Assembly: GCF_030164465.1 (NCBI RefSeq)
Contig: NZ_JASNJE010000007.1
Span: 1-64,000 of the forward strand
Source of the DNA: Sedimentitalea xiamensis
GTDB taxonomy: Bacteria; Pseudomonadota; Alphaproteobacteria; Rhodobacterales; Rhodobacteraceae
DNA length: 64,000 nucleotides
Reading direction: 5' to 3'
Shown here: piece by piece, positions 7,905-17,108 of the stretch
How positions within the stretch are numbered: the stretch's first letter is position 1
How the letters are laid out: each line of letters starts with the position of its first letter
Program-made: the position numbers and the translations under genes
The notes under the pieces: generated by a model
Databases searched by the model: none
What the model was told of the DNA's origin: nothing
Seen by the model: the letters and a program-made list of their open reading frames with translations, nothing else

Positions 7905-9853
7905 TCCTTGCGCTCGGAAAAGTAATCCTCGCTGGTGCGCACGCGCGGCCTCTCGCCGCCCTGGAACGGGTTGTCGCCGCGGGCGAACTGCGACTTGACG
8001 CGGCAATCGTCGCACATCTGGATCATCCGGGCCTGGTCCGAACTGGCGAACATCGGATGGCTGCCCGCGAGCTTTTCCATGATCCGCTCCACGGTGGAGC
8101 GGACGCCGAACAGCGCCCCGCACTCAACGCAGGCGAAGGGTTCCTCCTCGTTCAGCACCCGCTGGCCGAGCGCCGCGTCGCTCAGGTCGAACTGCGGCCT
8201 GAGCGTGATCGCGGTTTCCGGGCAGATCGTCGCGCAAATGCCGCATTGCAGACAGGCGTCCTCCTGAAACCGCAACTGCGGCATGTCCGGATTGTCGATC
8301 AACGCGCCGGACGGGCATAGGGACACGCAGGACAGGCACAGGGTGCAGGCGTCCGTATCCACCAGAACCGCGCCATAGGGCGCGCCCTCCGGCAGGGGCA
8401 GCGGCGCTTCGGCCTGCGGGTTGAGCGCCCGCGCCGACAGCCGCGCGATCTGGCGGCGGCTGCCCATCGGCAGCACCCGGTCCTGCAAAGGCGGCATGGT
8501 TTCAGCGTCATAGAGCGCATCGCTCATCCGGTCCGGATCGGCTTCATCCAGCAGCGCCAGCCGCCCCGGCCCGGCGATGGCCCCGGCCAGCGCCAGTTCG
8601 CGATGCAAAGCGTCGCGTTCGGTCGTCGGGGCCAGCAGGACGGTGACGGCGGCGAAGCCATGCGCCAGGGCCGCCAGCATCTCCGCATGGCCGAAGCCGG
8701 AAATCACCTCCAGCTCCAGCGGGATCACATCGGCGGGTAGCCCCCGGCCGAAACGCGCCGCCAGCCGGATCATCTCCGCCCCGTGCGCGTCATGCACCAA
8801 CAGGCGCGGCGCGGCGCCGCCGGCGGCGCGGAACGCCTCGGCCAGCACCTGCATGCGCTGCACCAGATGCGCCACCGGCGGGTCGTCATAGGTGATCGCG
8901 CCCGAGGGGCACAGCGCCGCGCAACTGCCGCAGCCCGCGCAGATCATCGGATCGATGGTAACATTGTCGCCGGCCGGCGTGATCGCCCCCGTCGGGCAGA
9001 TATCCAGGCACTTGCTGCACCCGGCCTGCCCGGCGCGGGAATGGGCGCAGAGGCTCTCCTCTATCCCCACATAGAGCGGCTTCTCGAAAGTGCCGACAAG
9101 CTGCATCGCCTCGATGGCGATCCGCTGCACCGCCAGCGGGTCGCGCGGGTCCGCCCGCAGATAGCCTTCGCGCTTGCGCGGCGACGGCACCATCGGCACG
9201 CCGCCGGACAGGTCGATCACCATGTCGCAGCGCGACGTCCCGCCATCGCGCGGCGCGGTCATCGCGAAGGCGCCGCGCCCGCCCGGCTCGACCTGCTGCA
9301 AGGCGTCGATCACGACCTCGAACCCGCCCAGCGCGCCGGTCACCCGTTTCATCCGGCCCCGCACGGTGTCGAACCGGCGGTCGGGCGGAGCGTCCTCATC
9401 GTCCGTGACCAGCGCCGTCACCGCCAGCGTATCCGCCAGCAGCGCCGCCAGCGGCAGAACCGCCGCGCCCGGCCCGAAGACGAAACAGACCCCTTCGGAC
9501 ACCACGTCGAGGCTGCGCACCGGGACCGCCGGGATCAGCGCCTCGGCGGCGAGCGCCGCCATCTTCGCCGCCGCCGCCGCGCCCTGATCGGACCACCCGG
9601 CCCGGTCGCGCAGGTCGACGAAACCCGGCACCGGCAGGTCCAGTTCCGCCGCCAGTTCCTCGAACCGGGCGCGTTCCTGCTGGCAGGCGATGATCGCGTC
9701 GCCCGCCCCGATCGCTTGGGCGGCGGATTCGATCTGGGTGGTGCACAGGGCGCTGTGCACGCGGGAACAGGCCAGCCCGGCGGCACCGCCGATCCGGTCC
9801 GCATCGATCGCCTGGCTGCCCATGCAATCGCACAATATCAAGGATTTGACCAT
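7898..9853 (-). CDS. 4Fe-4S polyferredoxin of the formate dehydrogenase locus
   Basis: 651 residues. There is no transmembrane segment. One ferredoxin-like cluster module lies mid-protein (CSKCLDICPTGAIT, then CAGCGSCAALCPSGAIT), and a second lies nearer the C-terminus (CTLCLSCVSLCPSGAL, then CLQCGICATICPETAIT). Two further Cys pairs follow near the end (CVEC and CDDC). The N-terminal third starts with CDCMGSQ and resembles a cytosolic electron-carrier scaffold. Proteins of this kind are encoded next to DUF3305/DUF3306 and formate dehydrogenase genes in Rhodobacterales. The start at 9853 has AGGAACG just upstream. The longer reading frame to 9988 lacks a ribosome site. The gene is divergent from the fdh operon. 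Confidence 0.88.
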   Translation of the reverse strand: MVKSLILCDCMGSQAIDADRIGGAAGLACSRVHSALCTTQIESAAQAIGAGDAIIACQQERARFEELAAELDLPVPGFVDLRDRAGWSDQGAAAAAKMAALAAEALIPAVPVRSLDVVSEGVCFVFGPGAAVLPLAALLADTLAVTALVTDDEDAPPDRRFDTVRGRMKRVTGALGGFEVVIDALQQVEPGGRGAFAMTAPRDGGTSRCDMVIDLSGGVPMVPSPRKREGYLRADPRDPLAVQRIAIEAMQLVGTFEKPLYVGIEESLCAHSRAGQAGCSKCLDICPTGAITPAGDNVTIDPMICAGCGSCAALCPSGAITYDDPPVAHLVQRMQVLAEAFRAAGGAAPRLLVHDAHGAEMIRLAARFGRGLPADVIPLELEVISGFGHAEMLAALAHGFAAVTVLLAPTTERDALHRELALAGAIAGPGRLALLDEADPDRMSDALYDAETMPPLQDRVLPMGSRRQIARLSARALNPQAEAPLPLPEGAPYGAVLVDTDACTLCLSCVSLCPSGALIDNPDMPQLRFQEDACLQCGICATICPETAITLRPQFDLSDAALGQRVLNEEEPFACVECGALFGVRSTVERIMEKLAGSHPMFASSDQARMIQMCDDCRVKSQFARGDNPFQGGERPRVRTSEDYFSERKDH

Positions 9854-10175
9854 CGTTCCTTCCCCCCTCGCACCGTCCGCTGGCCGGACGCTGCGCAGGC
9901 ACCCTAGGCACAGGTCCCGGCAAGGTAAAGCCCGCAGGTCGCGCGACTCCCCTCGCCGATCAATGCCGCCGACGCCAAAAAGGCGCAACTAAGCCGCATG
10001 TTTTTCGCCGCCCGCCGATTGTTTCCGCCAGCGCCGCATCGCCGGGGCCAACGGAATCCGGGGCTCCGGTCCGCCAAACGATACAACTCCGTTCCGAAAA
10101 CTCTTGGCGAACCGTGTTTTCTGTCCCATAGTTTCTTGCAGCGGCGGGTTTCAGGAAAACCGCTGGGGAGGATAC
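9854..10175. promoter_or_regulatory. Divergent intergenic region of the formate dehydrogenase locus
   Basis: 322 bases without a gene between the polyferredoxin gene and the DUF3305 gene, so it must hold promoters for both directions. The right part has a plausible sigma70-type promoter at 10104-10132. The left part is G/C-rich with no box I can name. No tRNA, riboswitch or long inverted repeat was seen. Confidence 0.5.
10104..10132 (+). promoter_or_regulatory. Putative sigma70-type promoter of the fdh operon
   Basis: TTGGCG at 10104-10109 and CATAGT at 10127-10132 are separated by 17 bases, each matching four of six consensus positions. The spacing to the GTG start at 10176 leaves a leader of about 37 bases. 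Read by eye only. Confidence 0.35.
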
Positions 10176-10733
10176 GTGGCTCACACGGTAGGTCTGAAAA
10201 TCACCATGCCCCTTGGGGTCGTGGTCCGAAAAGTGCCCGGTGTCACCCGCTGGGCCAAATGGAACTGGACCGCCGTCGCGGTGCTGCCCGGCGCCGGACC
10301 GGCCGACTGGCAGGAATTGCGCCGGGAAGGCGAAGCCGTGGAATATCATGCGGCCACCCTGCCCCTGACGCTCTGGGCGGTGGAAACCGAAGCCTACATG
10401 GTCAACCTCGCCGATCAGGTCCCGTCGATCTACGTGGTGATGCGCAAGGGGCCGGACGACAGCCGCCCGCTGGATGTCGTGCTGGCGACCGCCTCGCCGT
10501 ATGAAAGCCAGGACTATTGCGACAACGGCGACGACATCGTCGAGAAGGTGCCGATGCCGCAGGGGCTGGTCGCCTGGGTGCGCGACTTCGCGGTGCGGAA
10601 CCACGAACAGGAAGAATTCATCAAGCGGCGGCGCGACCGGATACGCGTCGACCTGGTCGAGGACGGCCGGGGCGACGCCCGGATCCGGCAGCAGTCCGAC
10701 GTGTTCCGCGCGCCCAAACGGGTGATGACATGA
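10176..10733 (+). CDS. DUF3305 domain protein
   Basis: 185 residues, soluble. It contains the conserved MPLGVVVRKVPGVTRWAKW opening and a VETEAYMVNLADQVPSIYVV core, both typical of DUF3305. DUF3305 and DUF3306 proteins accompany membrane-bound formate dehydrogenases in proteobacteria and probably help assembly or maturation, but their activity is unknown. I chose the GTG at 10176 because GGGGAGG lies a few bases upstream. An ATG at 10206 would cut the conserved region close, and a start at 10104 falls inside the putative promoter. It overlaps the next gene by four bases (ATGA). Confidence 0.85.
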   Translation: MAHTVGLKITMPLGVVVRKVPGVTRWAKWNWTAVAVLPGAGPADWQELRREGEAVEYHAATLPLTLWAVETEAYMVNLADQVPSIYVVMRKGPDDSRPLDVVLATASPYESQDYCDNGDDIVEKVPMPQGLVAWVRDFAVRNHEQEEFIKRRRDRIRVDLVEDGRGDARIRQQSDVFRAPKRVMT

Positions 10734-11341
10734 CCCGGACGCGCGATTTCTGGTCCGACCGCCGCGCCGCCGTGCGCGCCGAGCAGGACGCCGAGACGCG
10801 GGCCGCCGCCGCCCGATTGGCCAAGGCGGAACAGGCCGAGGCGGAGGAGCGCAGCGATGCCGAGATCCTGGCCGAACTCGACCTCCCGGATCCGGATCTC
10901 CTGGCCATGGGCGACGACATTCGCGGCTTCATGTCCAAGGCCGTCCCGGTCCGCCTGCGCAACCGGGCGCTGCGCCGCCTGTGGCGGCTGAACCCGGTGC
11001 TGGCCAATCTCGACGGACTGGTGGATTACGGCGAGGATTACACTATCCACGCCACCGCTGGCGAAACGCTCCAGACCACCTACCAGGTCGGCAAGGGCCT
11101 GCTCGCCCATGTGGAGGAAATGGCCCGGCAGGCCGCCGAACGGGACAACGCGGCCACTGTTCCCACCCCCCCCCTGGACGCCAGGGAATCCGAACCGCCG
11201 CAGGACGACGCGGCGCCGGCCTTGAACGATGACGACGCCGTGGCATTCGACGACGACCGCCCGGCAGAGGACGAACAACCGGCCGCCCCGGTCCCGCGCC
11301 GGATGCGGTTCGATTTCGGCCCGGACGCCCGGAGGACATAG
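10730..11341 (+). CDS. DUF3306 domain protein
   Basis: 203 residues. The N-terminal half (FWSDRRAAV, then DIRGFMSKAVPVRLRNRALR and RLWRLNPVLANLDGLVDYGE) is the DUF3306 signature. The C-terminal third is an acidic, Pro/Ala-rich tail without predicted structure. It starts at the ATG overlapping the DUF3305 stop. Its own stop abuts the chaperone start, so the three genes are clearly one operon. The function is unknown. It is presumed to act in formate dehydrogenase assembly with DUF3305. Confidence 0.85.
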   Translation: MTRTRDFWSDRRAAVRAEQDAETRAAAARLAKAEQAEAEERSDAEILAELDLPDPDLLAMGDDIRGFMSKAVPVRLRNRALRRLWRLNPVLANLDGLVDYGEDYTIHATAGETLQTTYQVGKGLLAHVEEMARQAAERDNAATVPTPPLDARESEPPQDDAAPALNDDDAVAFDDDRPAEDEQPAAPVPRRMRFDFGPDARRT

Positions 11342-11953
11342 ATGACCCAGACTGCAGACATCGCCACCGACATCACGCCAGAGGACCGCCTGCGCGCGGA
11401 TTTCTACAATTTCCTCGGCCTGCTGCTCGCCGGTCCGCCGGACCAGCTGAGGCTGGACCAGATGGCCGGGCTGCGCGGCGACGACACCGAATTCGGCAAG
11501 GCGATCCAGGGCATGGCCCGTGTCGCCAGGGTCACGAAACCCGCCGCCGCCGAACGCGAATTCAACGCGCTGTTCATCGGCCTCGGGCGCGGCGAGCTTC
11601 TGCCCTACGCCAGCTACTACCTGACCGGATTCCTGAACGAGAAACCGCTGGCGCAACTGCGCGGCGACATGGCCGCCCGCGGCATCGCCCGCGCCGCCAA
11701 TGTCTATGACCCCGAAGACAATATCGCCAGCCTGATGGAGATGATGGCCGGCATGATCGTCGGCCGGTTCGGCCGCCCCGCTCCGCTGGCGGACCAGAAA
11801 ACCTTCTGGTCGCGCCACATCGGCCCCTGGGCCGGGCATTTCTTCACGGATCTGGAAGCCGCCGCCAGTTCGGTCCTTTATGCTTCCGTCGGCGCCGCCG
11901 GACGGACGTTCATGGAGATCGAACGCGAGGGCTTTCGAATGACGGCGGATTGA
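11342..11953 (+). CDS. TorD/DmsD-family molybdoenzyme chaperone
   Basis: 203 residues, all-helical, with the family features FYNFLGLLLAGPP near the N-terminus and FNALFIGLGRGELLPYASYYLTG in the middle (a FxxLFxGxGrGEL(L/V)PYxSxY pattern). These cytosolic chaperones bind the Tat signal of molybdo- or tungsto-enzymes and guard cofactor insertion. The probable clients are the Tat micro-protein and the formate dehydrogenase alpha subunit immediately downstream. The start directly follows the DUF3306 stop. Confidence 0.9.
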   Translation: MTQTADIATDITPEDRLRADFYNFLGLLLAGPPDQLRLDQMAGLRGDDTEFGKAIQGMARVARVTKPAAAEREFNALFIGLGRGELLPYASYYLTGFLNEKPLAQLRGDMAARGIARAANVYDPEDNIASLMEMMAGMIVGRFGRPAPLADQKTFWSRHIGPWAGHFFTDLEAAASSVLYASVGAAGRTFMEIEREGFRMTAD

Positions 11954-12014
11954 CTTCGCCAATCAACGCCTTGTTTTTCAAGGTATACTGCGAAACGGAC
12001 AAAGGAGACATCCG

Positions 12015-12206
12015 ATGAGCAAGAAACAGGATGAAGGCACCAGTCGCCGCGATTTCCTGAAACTGGCCGGCACCGCGGCCCCCGCTGCCGTGGCCGCCGC
12101 CGCCCTCGGCGGGACCGAGGCCGAAGCCGCCGCGCTGCCGGTGGACGAGACCCGCATGCAGGACACCGCGCACACCCGCGCCTATCTGGACTCCGCCCGG
12201 TTCTGA
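12015..12206 (+). CDS. Tat-signal micro-protein of the formate dehydrogenase region
   Basis: 63 residues. Almost the whole protein is a twin-arginine signal (TSRRDFLKLAGTAAPAAVAA) followed by a short hydrophilic tail ending in AYLDSARF. Proteins of this type are conserved just upstream of formate dehydrogenase alpha subunits and are annotated as formate dehydrogenase region Tat targets. The role is not known; it could be a small subunit or an export partner. GGAGA lies seven bases before the ATG. Confidence 0.85.
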   Translation: MSKKQDEGTSRRDFLKLAGTAAPAAVAAAALGGTEAEAAALPVDETRMQDTAHTRAYLDSARF

Positions 12207-12316
12207 CCCCCGGACGCAGTCAACCCCGGACGACGGTTGCGTGACGCCCTGACCCCGGAAGTCGAAACTCACCCAGCCAGCCGGCTCGTCCCGGCCAGCA
12301 CGGAAGGAAACGAAAC

Positions 12317-15214
12317 ATGCTTAGGAAAAAGACCAACGGGGTTGCGCGTCGCTCTCAGCGGACCGGCATCCTGTCCGAAGTCGCCGCAAAAACCGTCGAC
12401 CGCCGCGCGTTCCTGCGCGGATCCGGCCTTGCCATCGGCGGCCTGGCCGCGATCGGCGCAACCGGGGGCACCGTCTCCCCGGCCAGCGCCCAGACCGCCG
12501 CGGCGGCCGCGGTGGAAACCGTGAAATCCGTCTGCACCCACTGCTCCGTGGGCTGCACCGTCATCGCCGAAGTGCAGAACGGCGTCTGGACCGGCCAGGA
12601 ACCCGGCTGGGACAGCCCGTTCAACCTCGGCTCCCATTGCGCCAAGGGGGCTGCGGTGCGCGAACACGCCCATGGCGAACGCCGCCTGAAGTATCCGATG
12701 AAGAAGGAAGGCGGCGAATGGAAGCGCATCAGCTGGGACCAGGCCATCGACGAGATCGGCGACCAGATGCTGACGATCCGCGAGGAAAGCGGACCTGACA
12801 GCGTCTACTGGCTCGGCTCCGCCAAGCACAGCAACGAACAGTCCTACCTGTTCCGCAAGTTCGCCGCCTACTGGGGCACCAACAACGTCGACCACCAGGC
12901 GCGGATCTGCCATTCGACCACCGTCGCGGGCGTTGCGAACACATGGGGCTACGGCGCCATGACCAACAGCTACAACGACATCCACAATTCCAAGGCGGTC
13001 TTCATCATCGGCGGCAACCCGGCCGAGGCGCATCCGGTGTCCCTGCTGCACCTGCTGAAGACCAAGGAACAGAACAACGCGCCGGTGATCGTCTGCGATC
13101 CGCGCTTCACCCGCACCGCGGCCCATGCGGACGAATACGTCCGCTTCCGTCCCGGCACCGACGTGGCGCTGATCTGGGGCATTCTCTGGCACATCTTCGA
13201 GAACGGCTGGGAAGACAAGGAGTTCATCCGCACCCGCGTCTGGGGCATGGACGAGATCAAGACCGAGGTGGCCAGGTGGACCCCCGAGGAAACCGAGCGC
13301 GTCACCGGCACGCCGGGCAGCCAGCTCCGGCGCGTCGCGCGCACCCTGGCCAACAACCGCCCCGGCACCGTGATCTGGTGCATGGGCGGCACGCAGCACA
13401 CCAACGGCAACAACAACACCCGCGCCTATTGCGTGCTCCAGCTGGCGCTGGGGAACATGGGAACCGCCGGCGGCGGCACCAACATCTTCCGCGGCCATGA
13501 CAACGTGCAGGGCGCGACCGATCTCGGCGTCCTGGCCGACACTCTGCCCGGCTATTACGGGCTCAGCGACGGGTCCTGGGCGCATTGGGCACGGGTCTGG
13601 GAAGAAGATCTCGACTGGCTCAAGGGCCGTTTCTCAGACGCGAGTTTCGGCGACACCAAGATGATGAATCTCAACGGGATTCCGGTCAGCCGCTGGATCG
13701 ACGGCGTGCTCGAGGCGCCCGAGAACCTCGACCAGCCCGCCAACACCCGCGCCATGGTGCTCTGGGGTCACGCGCCCAACTCGCAGACCCGGATGACCGA
13801 GATGAAGACGGCGATGGAAAAACTCGACATGCTGGTCGTGGTCGATCCGTTCCCGACGGTTTCGGCGGTGCTGCAAGACCGGACCGACGGCGTCTACCTG
13901 CTGCCGGCCAGCACCCAGTTCGAGACGCGCGGCTCGGTCACGGCCTCCAACCGGTCGCTGCAATGGCGCGACCAGATCATGGCGCCGCTGTTCGAAAGCC
14001 TGCCCGATCACACGATCATGGCCAAGTTCGCCAAGAAGTTCGGCTTCGACGACCGCCTGTTCCGCAACATCGCGATGGATGGGGAGGAACCCAACGTCGA
14101 AGACATCACCCGCGAATTCAACCGCGGCATGTGGACGATCGGCTACACCGGCCAGTCGCCAGAGCGGCTGAAGCTGCACATGGCCAACCAGCACACGTTC
14201 GACCGCACCTCGCTGCGGGCGCTGGGCGGACCGGCGGATGGCGACACCTACGGCCTGCCCTGGCCCTGCTGGGGCACCGCCGAGATAAACCATCCGGGTT
14301 CGGCCAATCTCTATGACATCTCGATCCCGGTGGCCGAAGGCGGCATGGGCTTCCGCGCCCGCTTCGGGGTCGAACGGGACGGCGACAACCTGCTGGCCGA
14401 AGGCGTCTACCCCGTGGGTTCGGAAATCCAGGACGGATATCCCGAATTCACCATGCAGATGCTGATGGACCTGGGCTGGGACGGCGACCTGACCGCCGAG
14501 GAGCGCGCCTCCATCGAGGCCGTCGCGGGCGCGCCGGACAAGGTGGGAGGCGTCAACTGGAAGACCGACCTCTCGGGCGGCATCCAGCGGGTGGCGATCC
14601 AGCATGGCTGCGCCCCCTACGGCAACGCCAAGGCCCGCGCCGTGGTCTGGACCTTCCCGGACCCGGTGCCGCTGCACCGCGAACCGCTCTACACCAACCG
14701 CCGGGATCTGGTGGCCGACTATCCCACCTATGACGACAAGAAGTTCTGGCGGGTGCCGACGATGTACAAGTCGATCCAGGATCAGGATTTCTCGGCGGAC
14801 TACCCGATCATCCTGACCTCGGGGCGCCTGGTGGAATACGAAGGCGGCGGCGAGGAAACCCGGTCCAACCCCTGGCTGGCGGAATTGCAGCAGAACATGT
14901 TCGTCGAGATCAATCCGCGCGACGCCAACAACCTCGGCATCCGCGACGGCGGGCAGGTCTGGGTCGAAGGCCCCGAAGGCGGCAAGGTCCTGGTCATGGC
15001 CCTGGTCACGGAACGGGTGAATTCGGGCGTGGCCTTCATGCCCTTCCACTTCGGCGGCCACTTCCAGGGCGAAGACCGGCGCGACAAGTATCCCGCCGGC
15101 GCCGATCCCTACGTTCTGGGCGAAAGTTCCAACACCGCGCAGACCTATGGCTATGATTCAGTAACCCAGATGCAGGAGACCAAAGCCACTCTCTGCAAGA
15201 TCTGGGCAGCGTAA
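12317..15214 (+). CDS. fdhA: Formate dehydrogenase catalytic alpha subunit (Cys type, Tat-exported)
   Basis: 965 residues. The N-terminus has a Tat signal (VDRRAFLRGSGLAIGG), placing the enzyme on the periplasmic face. A 4Fe-4S site follows (Cys 73, 76, 80 and 108), then the molybdopterin-oxidoreductase core. The metal ligand position reads HQARICHSTTVAG with Cys198 (codon TGC), where Escherichia coli formate dehydrogenase N has selenocysteine. The C-terminal molydopterin-dinucleotide-binding domain contains TSGRLVEYEGGGEETRSNPW. It oxidises formate to CO2 and passes electrons through the beta subunit to the gamma subunit. The ATG at 12317 has GGAAGGAAA upstream. The adjacent tungstate importer suggests a W cofactor. 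Confidence 0.95.
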   Translation: MLRKKTNGVARRSQRTGILSEVAAKTVDRRAFLRGSGLAIGGLAAIGATGGTVSPASAQTAAAAAVETVKSVCTHCSVGCTVIAEVQNGVWTGQEPGWDSPFNLGSHCAKGAAVREHAHGERRLKYPMKKEGGEWKRISWDQAIDEIGDQMLTIREESGPDSVYWLGSAKHSNEQSYLFRKFAAYWGTNNVDHQARICHSTTVAGVANTWGYGAMTNSYNDIHNSKAVFIIGGNPAEAHPVSLLHLLKTKEQNNAPVIVCDPRFTRTAAHADEYVRFRPGTDVALIWGILWHIFENGWEDKEFIRTRVWGMDEIKTEVARWTPEETERVTGTPGSQLRRVARTLANNRPGTVIWCMGGTQHTNGNNNTRAYCVLQLALGNMGTAGGGTNIFRGHDNVQGATDLGVLADTLPGYYGLSDGSWAHWARVWEEDLDWLKGRFSDASFGDTKMMNLNGIPVSRWIDGVLEAPENLDQPANTRAMVLWGHAPNSQTRMTEMKTAMEKLDMLVVVDPFPTVSAVLQDRTDGVYLLPASTQFETRGSVTASNRSLQWRDQIMAPLFESLPDHTIMAKFAKKFGFDDRLFRNIAMDGEEPNVEDITREFNRGMWTIGYTGQSPERLKLHMANQHTFDRTSLRALGGPADGDTYGLPWPCWGTAEINHPGSANLYDISIPVAEGGMGFRARFGVERDGDNLLAEGVYPVGSEIQDGYPEFTMQMLMDLGWDGDLTAEERASIEAVAGAPDKVGGVNWKTDLSGGIQRVAIQHGCAPYGNAKARAVVWTFPDPVPLHREPLYTNRRDLVADYPTYDDKKFWRVPTMYKSIQDQDFSADYPIILTSGRLVEYEGGGEETRSNPWLAELQQNMFVEINPRDANNLGIRDGGQVWVEGPEGGKVLVMALVTERVNSGVAFMPFHFGGHFQGEDRRDKYPAGADPYVLGESSNTAQTYGYDSVTQMQETKATLCKIWAA

Positions 15215-15227
15215 GGGAGGACGACCA

Positions 15228-15821
15228 ATGGCAAGAGCGAAGTTTCTTTGCGACGCAGAACGCTGCATCGAATGCAATGCCTGTGTGACGGCCTGCAAGA
15301 ACGAACACGAGGTGCCCTGGGGCATCAACCGCCGCCGGGTGGTGACCATCAACGACGGCAGCCCCGGCGAACGGTCGATCTCGGTGGCCTGCATGCATTG
15401 CTCCGATGCGCCCTGCATGGCGGTCTGCCCGACCGACTGTTTCTACCAGAACGAGGAAGGCGTGGTGCTGCACAGCAAGGATCTGTGCATCGGCTGCGGC
15501 TATTGCTTCTACGCCTGCCCCTTCGGCGCGCCGCAATATCCGCAGGCGGGCAACTTCGGCAGCCGGGGCAAGATGGACAAATGCACCTTCTGCGCCGGCG
15601 GCCCGGAAGAAAACCACTCCACCGCCGAATTCGCCAAATACGGCCGCAACCGAATCGCGGAAGGCAAGCTGCCGATCTGCGCCGAGATGTGCTCGACCAA
15701 GGCGCTGCTGGCCGGTGACGGCGATGTCGTGTCCGCGATCTACCGCGAACGCGTCGTCGCCCGCGGCTTCGGCTCCGGCGCCTGGGGCTGGGGCAGCGCC
15801 TACGGCAAACAGGACGGCTGA
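15228..15821 (+). CDS. fdhB: Formate dehydrogenase iron-sulfur beta subunit
   Basis: 197 residues with four 4Fe-4S motifs of the DMSO-reductase-type electron-transfer subunit: CIECNACVTACK, CMHCSDAPCMAVCP, CIGCGYCFYACP, and the split set CTFC ... CAEMCSTKAL. It relays electrons from FdhA to the membrane cytochrome b. It begins 14 bases after the alpha-subunit stop with GGGAGGA before the ATG. It lacks the C-terminal membrane helix of the E. coli beta subunit, so anchoring must come from the gamma subunit. Confidence 0.94.
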   Translation: MARAKFLCDAERCIECNACVTACKNEHEVPWGINRRRVVTINDGSPGERSISVACMHCSDAPCMAVCPTDCFYQNEEGVVLHSKDLCIGCGYCFYACPFGAPQYPQAGNFGSRGKMDKCTFCAGGPEENHSTAEFAKYGRNRIAEGKLPICAEMCSTKALLAGDGDVVSAIYRERVVARGFGSGAWGWGSAYGKQDG

Positions 15822-15844
15822 CACCGCCCTGACCACCCGCTTCC

Positions 15845-15872
15845 GGGACGGCCTGCCATGTCGGGCCGTCCC
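15845..15872 (+). terminator. Intercistronic hairpin between fdh beta and gamma genes
   Basis: Perfect nine-base arms GGGACGGCC and GGCCGTCCC enclose a ten-base loop, and ATTTCCTGTTT follows. It could be a partial terminator or an mRNA-stability stem that lowers gamma-subunit expression relative to alpha and beta. There is no strong U run. Confidence 0.5.
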
Positions 15873-15900
15873 ATTTCCTGTTTGACTGGGGCCTGACCAC

Positions 15901-17106
15901 ATGCTGCGCGCACTGCTTGCACTGATCCTGACGCTGACCTTTTCTTTCGCCGCGCTGGCGCAATCCACGGCCTCGCCCGAGGCTGAAGGCCCGCGCGCCG
16001 CCACCGGCGGGGCCACGACCCTCGAAGACATCATGGCCCGCCAGCGGGGCGAAAAGGTGGACCTGTCCCATCGCGCGCAGGGCAATGACGGCGGCAATGC
16101 CGCCGCCATCGCGGCACAGCTCGGCACGCTGGGGGGCGCATCCGACAGCGAGGTCTTCCGCGCCCTGCGGTACGGCACCGCCGATGTGACCACCACCAGC
16201 AGCAGCCCGGCGGCGGGCGTGCTGATCCAGGACGGCGGCATGTGGTGGCTCCAGGTCCGCAAGGGACCGCTGGCCACCTACGGCGCCTGGCTGCTCGGCG
16301 GCACGCTGGTGGCGCTGGCGCTGTTCTACCTGCTGCGCGGCAAGATCCGCATCGACGGGCCGAAAACCGGCCGCACGATCCTGCGCTTCACTCCGTTTGA
16401 ACGCTTCGGACACTGGCTGTTCGCCGGCAGCTTCCTGGTGCTCGCAGCGACCGGCCTGATCACCCTCTTCGGTCGCACGGTGCTGATCCCGGTCTTCGGC
16501 CACCAGGCGTTCTCCACCGTCGCCGTGGCCTCCAAGTGGATTCACAACAACATCGCCTGGGCCTTCATGCTCGGCCTGCTCATCGTGATCCTGAACTGGA
16601 CGCTCCACAACATTCCCAACCGGCACGACCTGAAATGGCTCGCGGTCGGCGGCGGGCTGTTTTCCAAGAACGTCCACCCTCCGGCGAGAAAGTTCAACGC
16701 CGGCCAGAAGATGATCTTCTGGGGATGCGTCGTCCTCGGCCTGTCGATCAGCGTCTCGGGCCTGTCGCTGCTGTTTCCCTTCGAACTGCCGATGTTCGCC
16801 AAGACCTTCGCCGTCGTTAACGACATCGGCGTGCCGGGCTGGTTTGGCTTCGCCCCCCTGCCCGAACAGCTCGCCCCGCACGAGGAAATGCAGTTCGCCC
16901 AGCTCTGGCATGCCATCGTCGCCTTCGTTTTCATGGCGATGATCTTCGCGCATATCTATCTCGGCAGCGTCGGCATGGAAGGCGCGTTCGACGCCATGGG
17001 AACGGGCGAGGTCGAAGAACAATGGGCGCGCGAACACCACGGTCTCTGGGTCAGGGAAGTCGAGGAAAAACAGGCCGCCGCCGGATCGGCGACCCCCGCC
17101 GAATAG
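15901..17106 (+). CDS. fdhC: Formate dehydrogenase cytochrome b556 gamma subunit
   Basis: 401 residues. A cleavable signal peptide (ending FSFAALAQ) precedes a ~100-residue periplasmic extension that is longer than in the E. coli FdnI type. About five membrane segments follow. Likely haem and quinone ligands are the histidines in FERFGHWLFAG, KWIHNNIAWAF, AQLWHAIVAF and IFAHIYLG. It takes electrons from FdhB and reduces quinone in the cytoplasmic membrane. It lies in the fdh operon 79 bases after the beta gene and is followed two bases later by the WD40-cytochrome gene. Confidence 0.92.
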   Translation: MLRALLALILTLTFSFAALAQSTASPEAEGPRAATGGATTLEDIMARQRGEKVDLSHRAQGNDGGNAAAIAAQLGTLGGASDSEVFRALRYGTADVTTTSSSPAAGVLIQDGGMWWLQVRKGPLATYGAWLLGGTLVALALFYLLRGKIRIDGPKTGRTILRFTPFERFGHWLFAGSFLVLAATGLITLFGRTVLIPVFGHQAFSTVAVASKWIHNNIAWAFMLGLLIVILNWTLHNIPNRHDLKWLAVGGGLFSKNVHPPARKFNAGQKMIFWGCVVLGLSISVSGLSLLFPFELPMFAKTFAVVNDIGVPGWFGFAPLPEQLAPHEEMQFAQLWHAIVAFVFMAMIFAHIYLGSVGMEGAFDAMGTGEVEEQWAREHHGLWVREVEEKQAAAGSATPAE

Positions 17107-17108
17107 CC

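Noticed and set aside
12905-12912. Possible selenocysteine site in formate dehydrogenase alpha.
   Set aside because: The codon at 12908-12910 is TGC (Cys198), not TGA, so no Sec insertion is needed.
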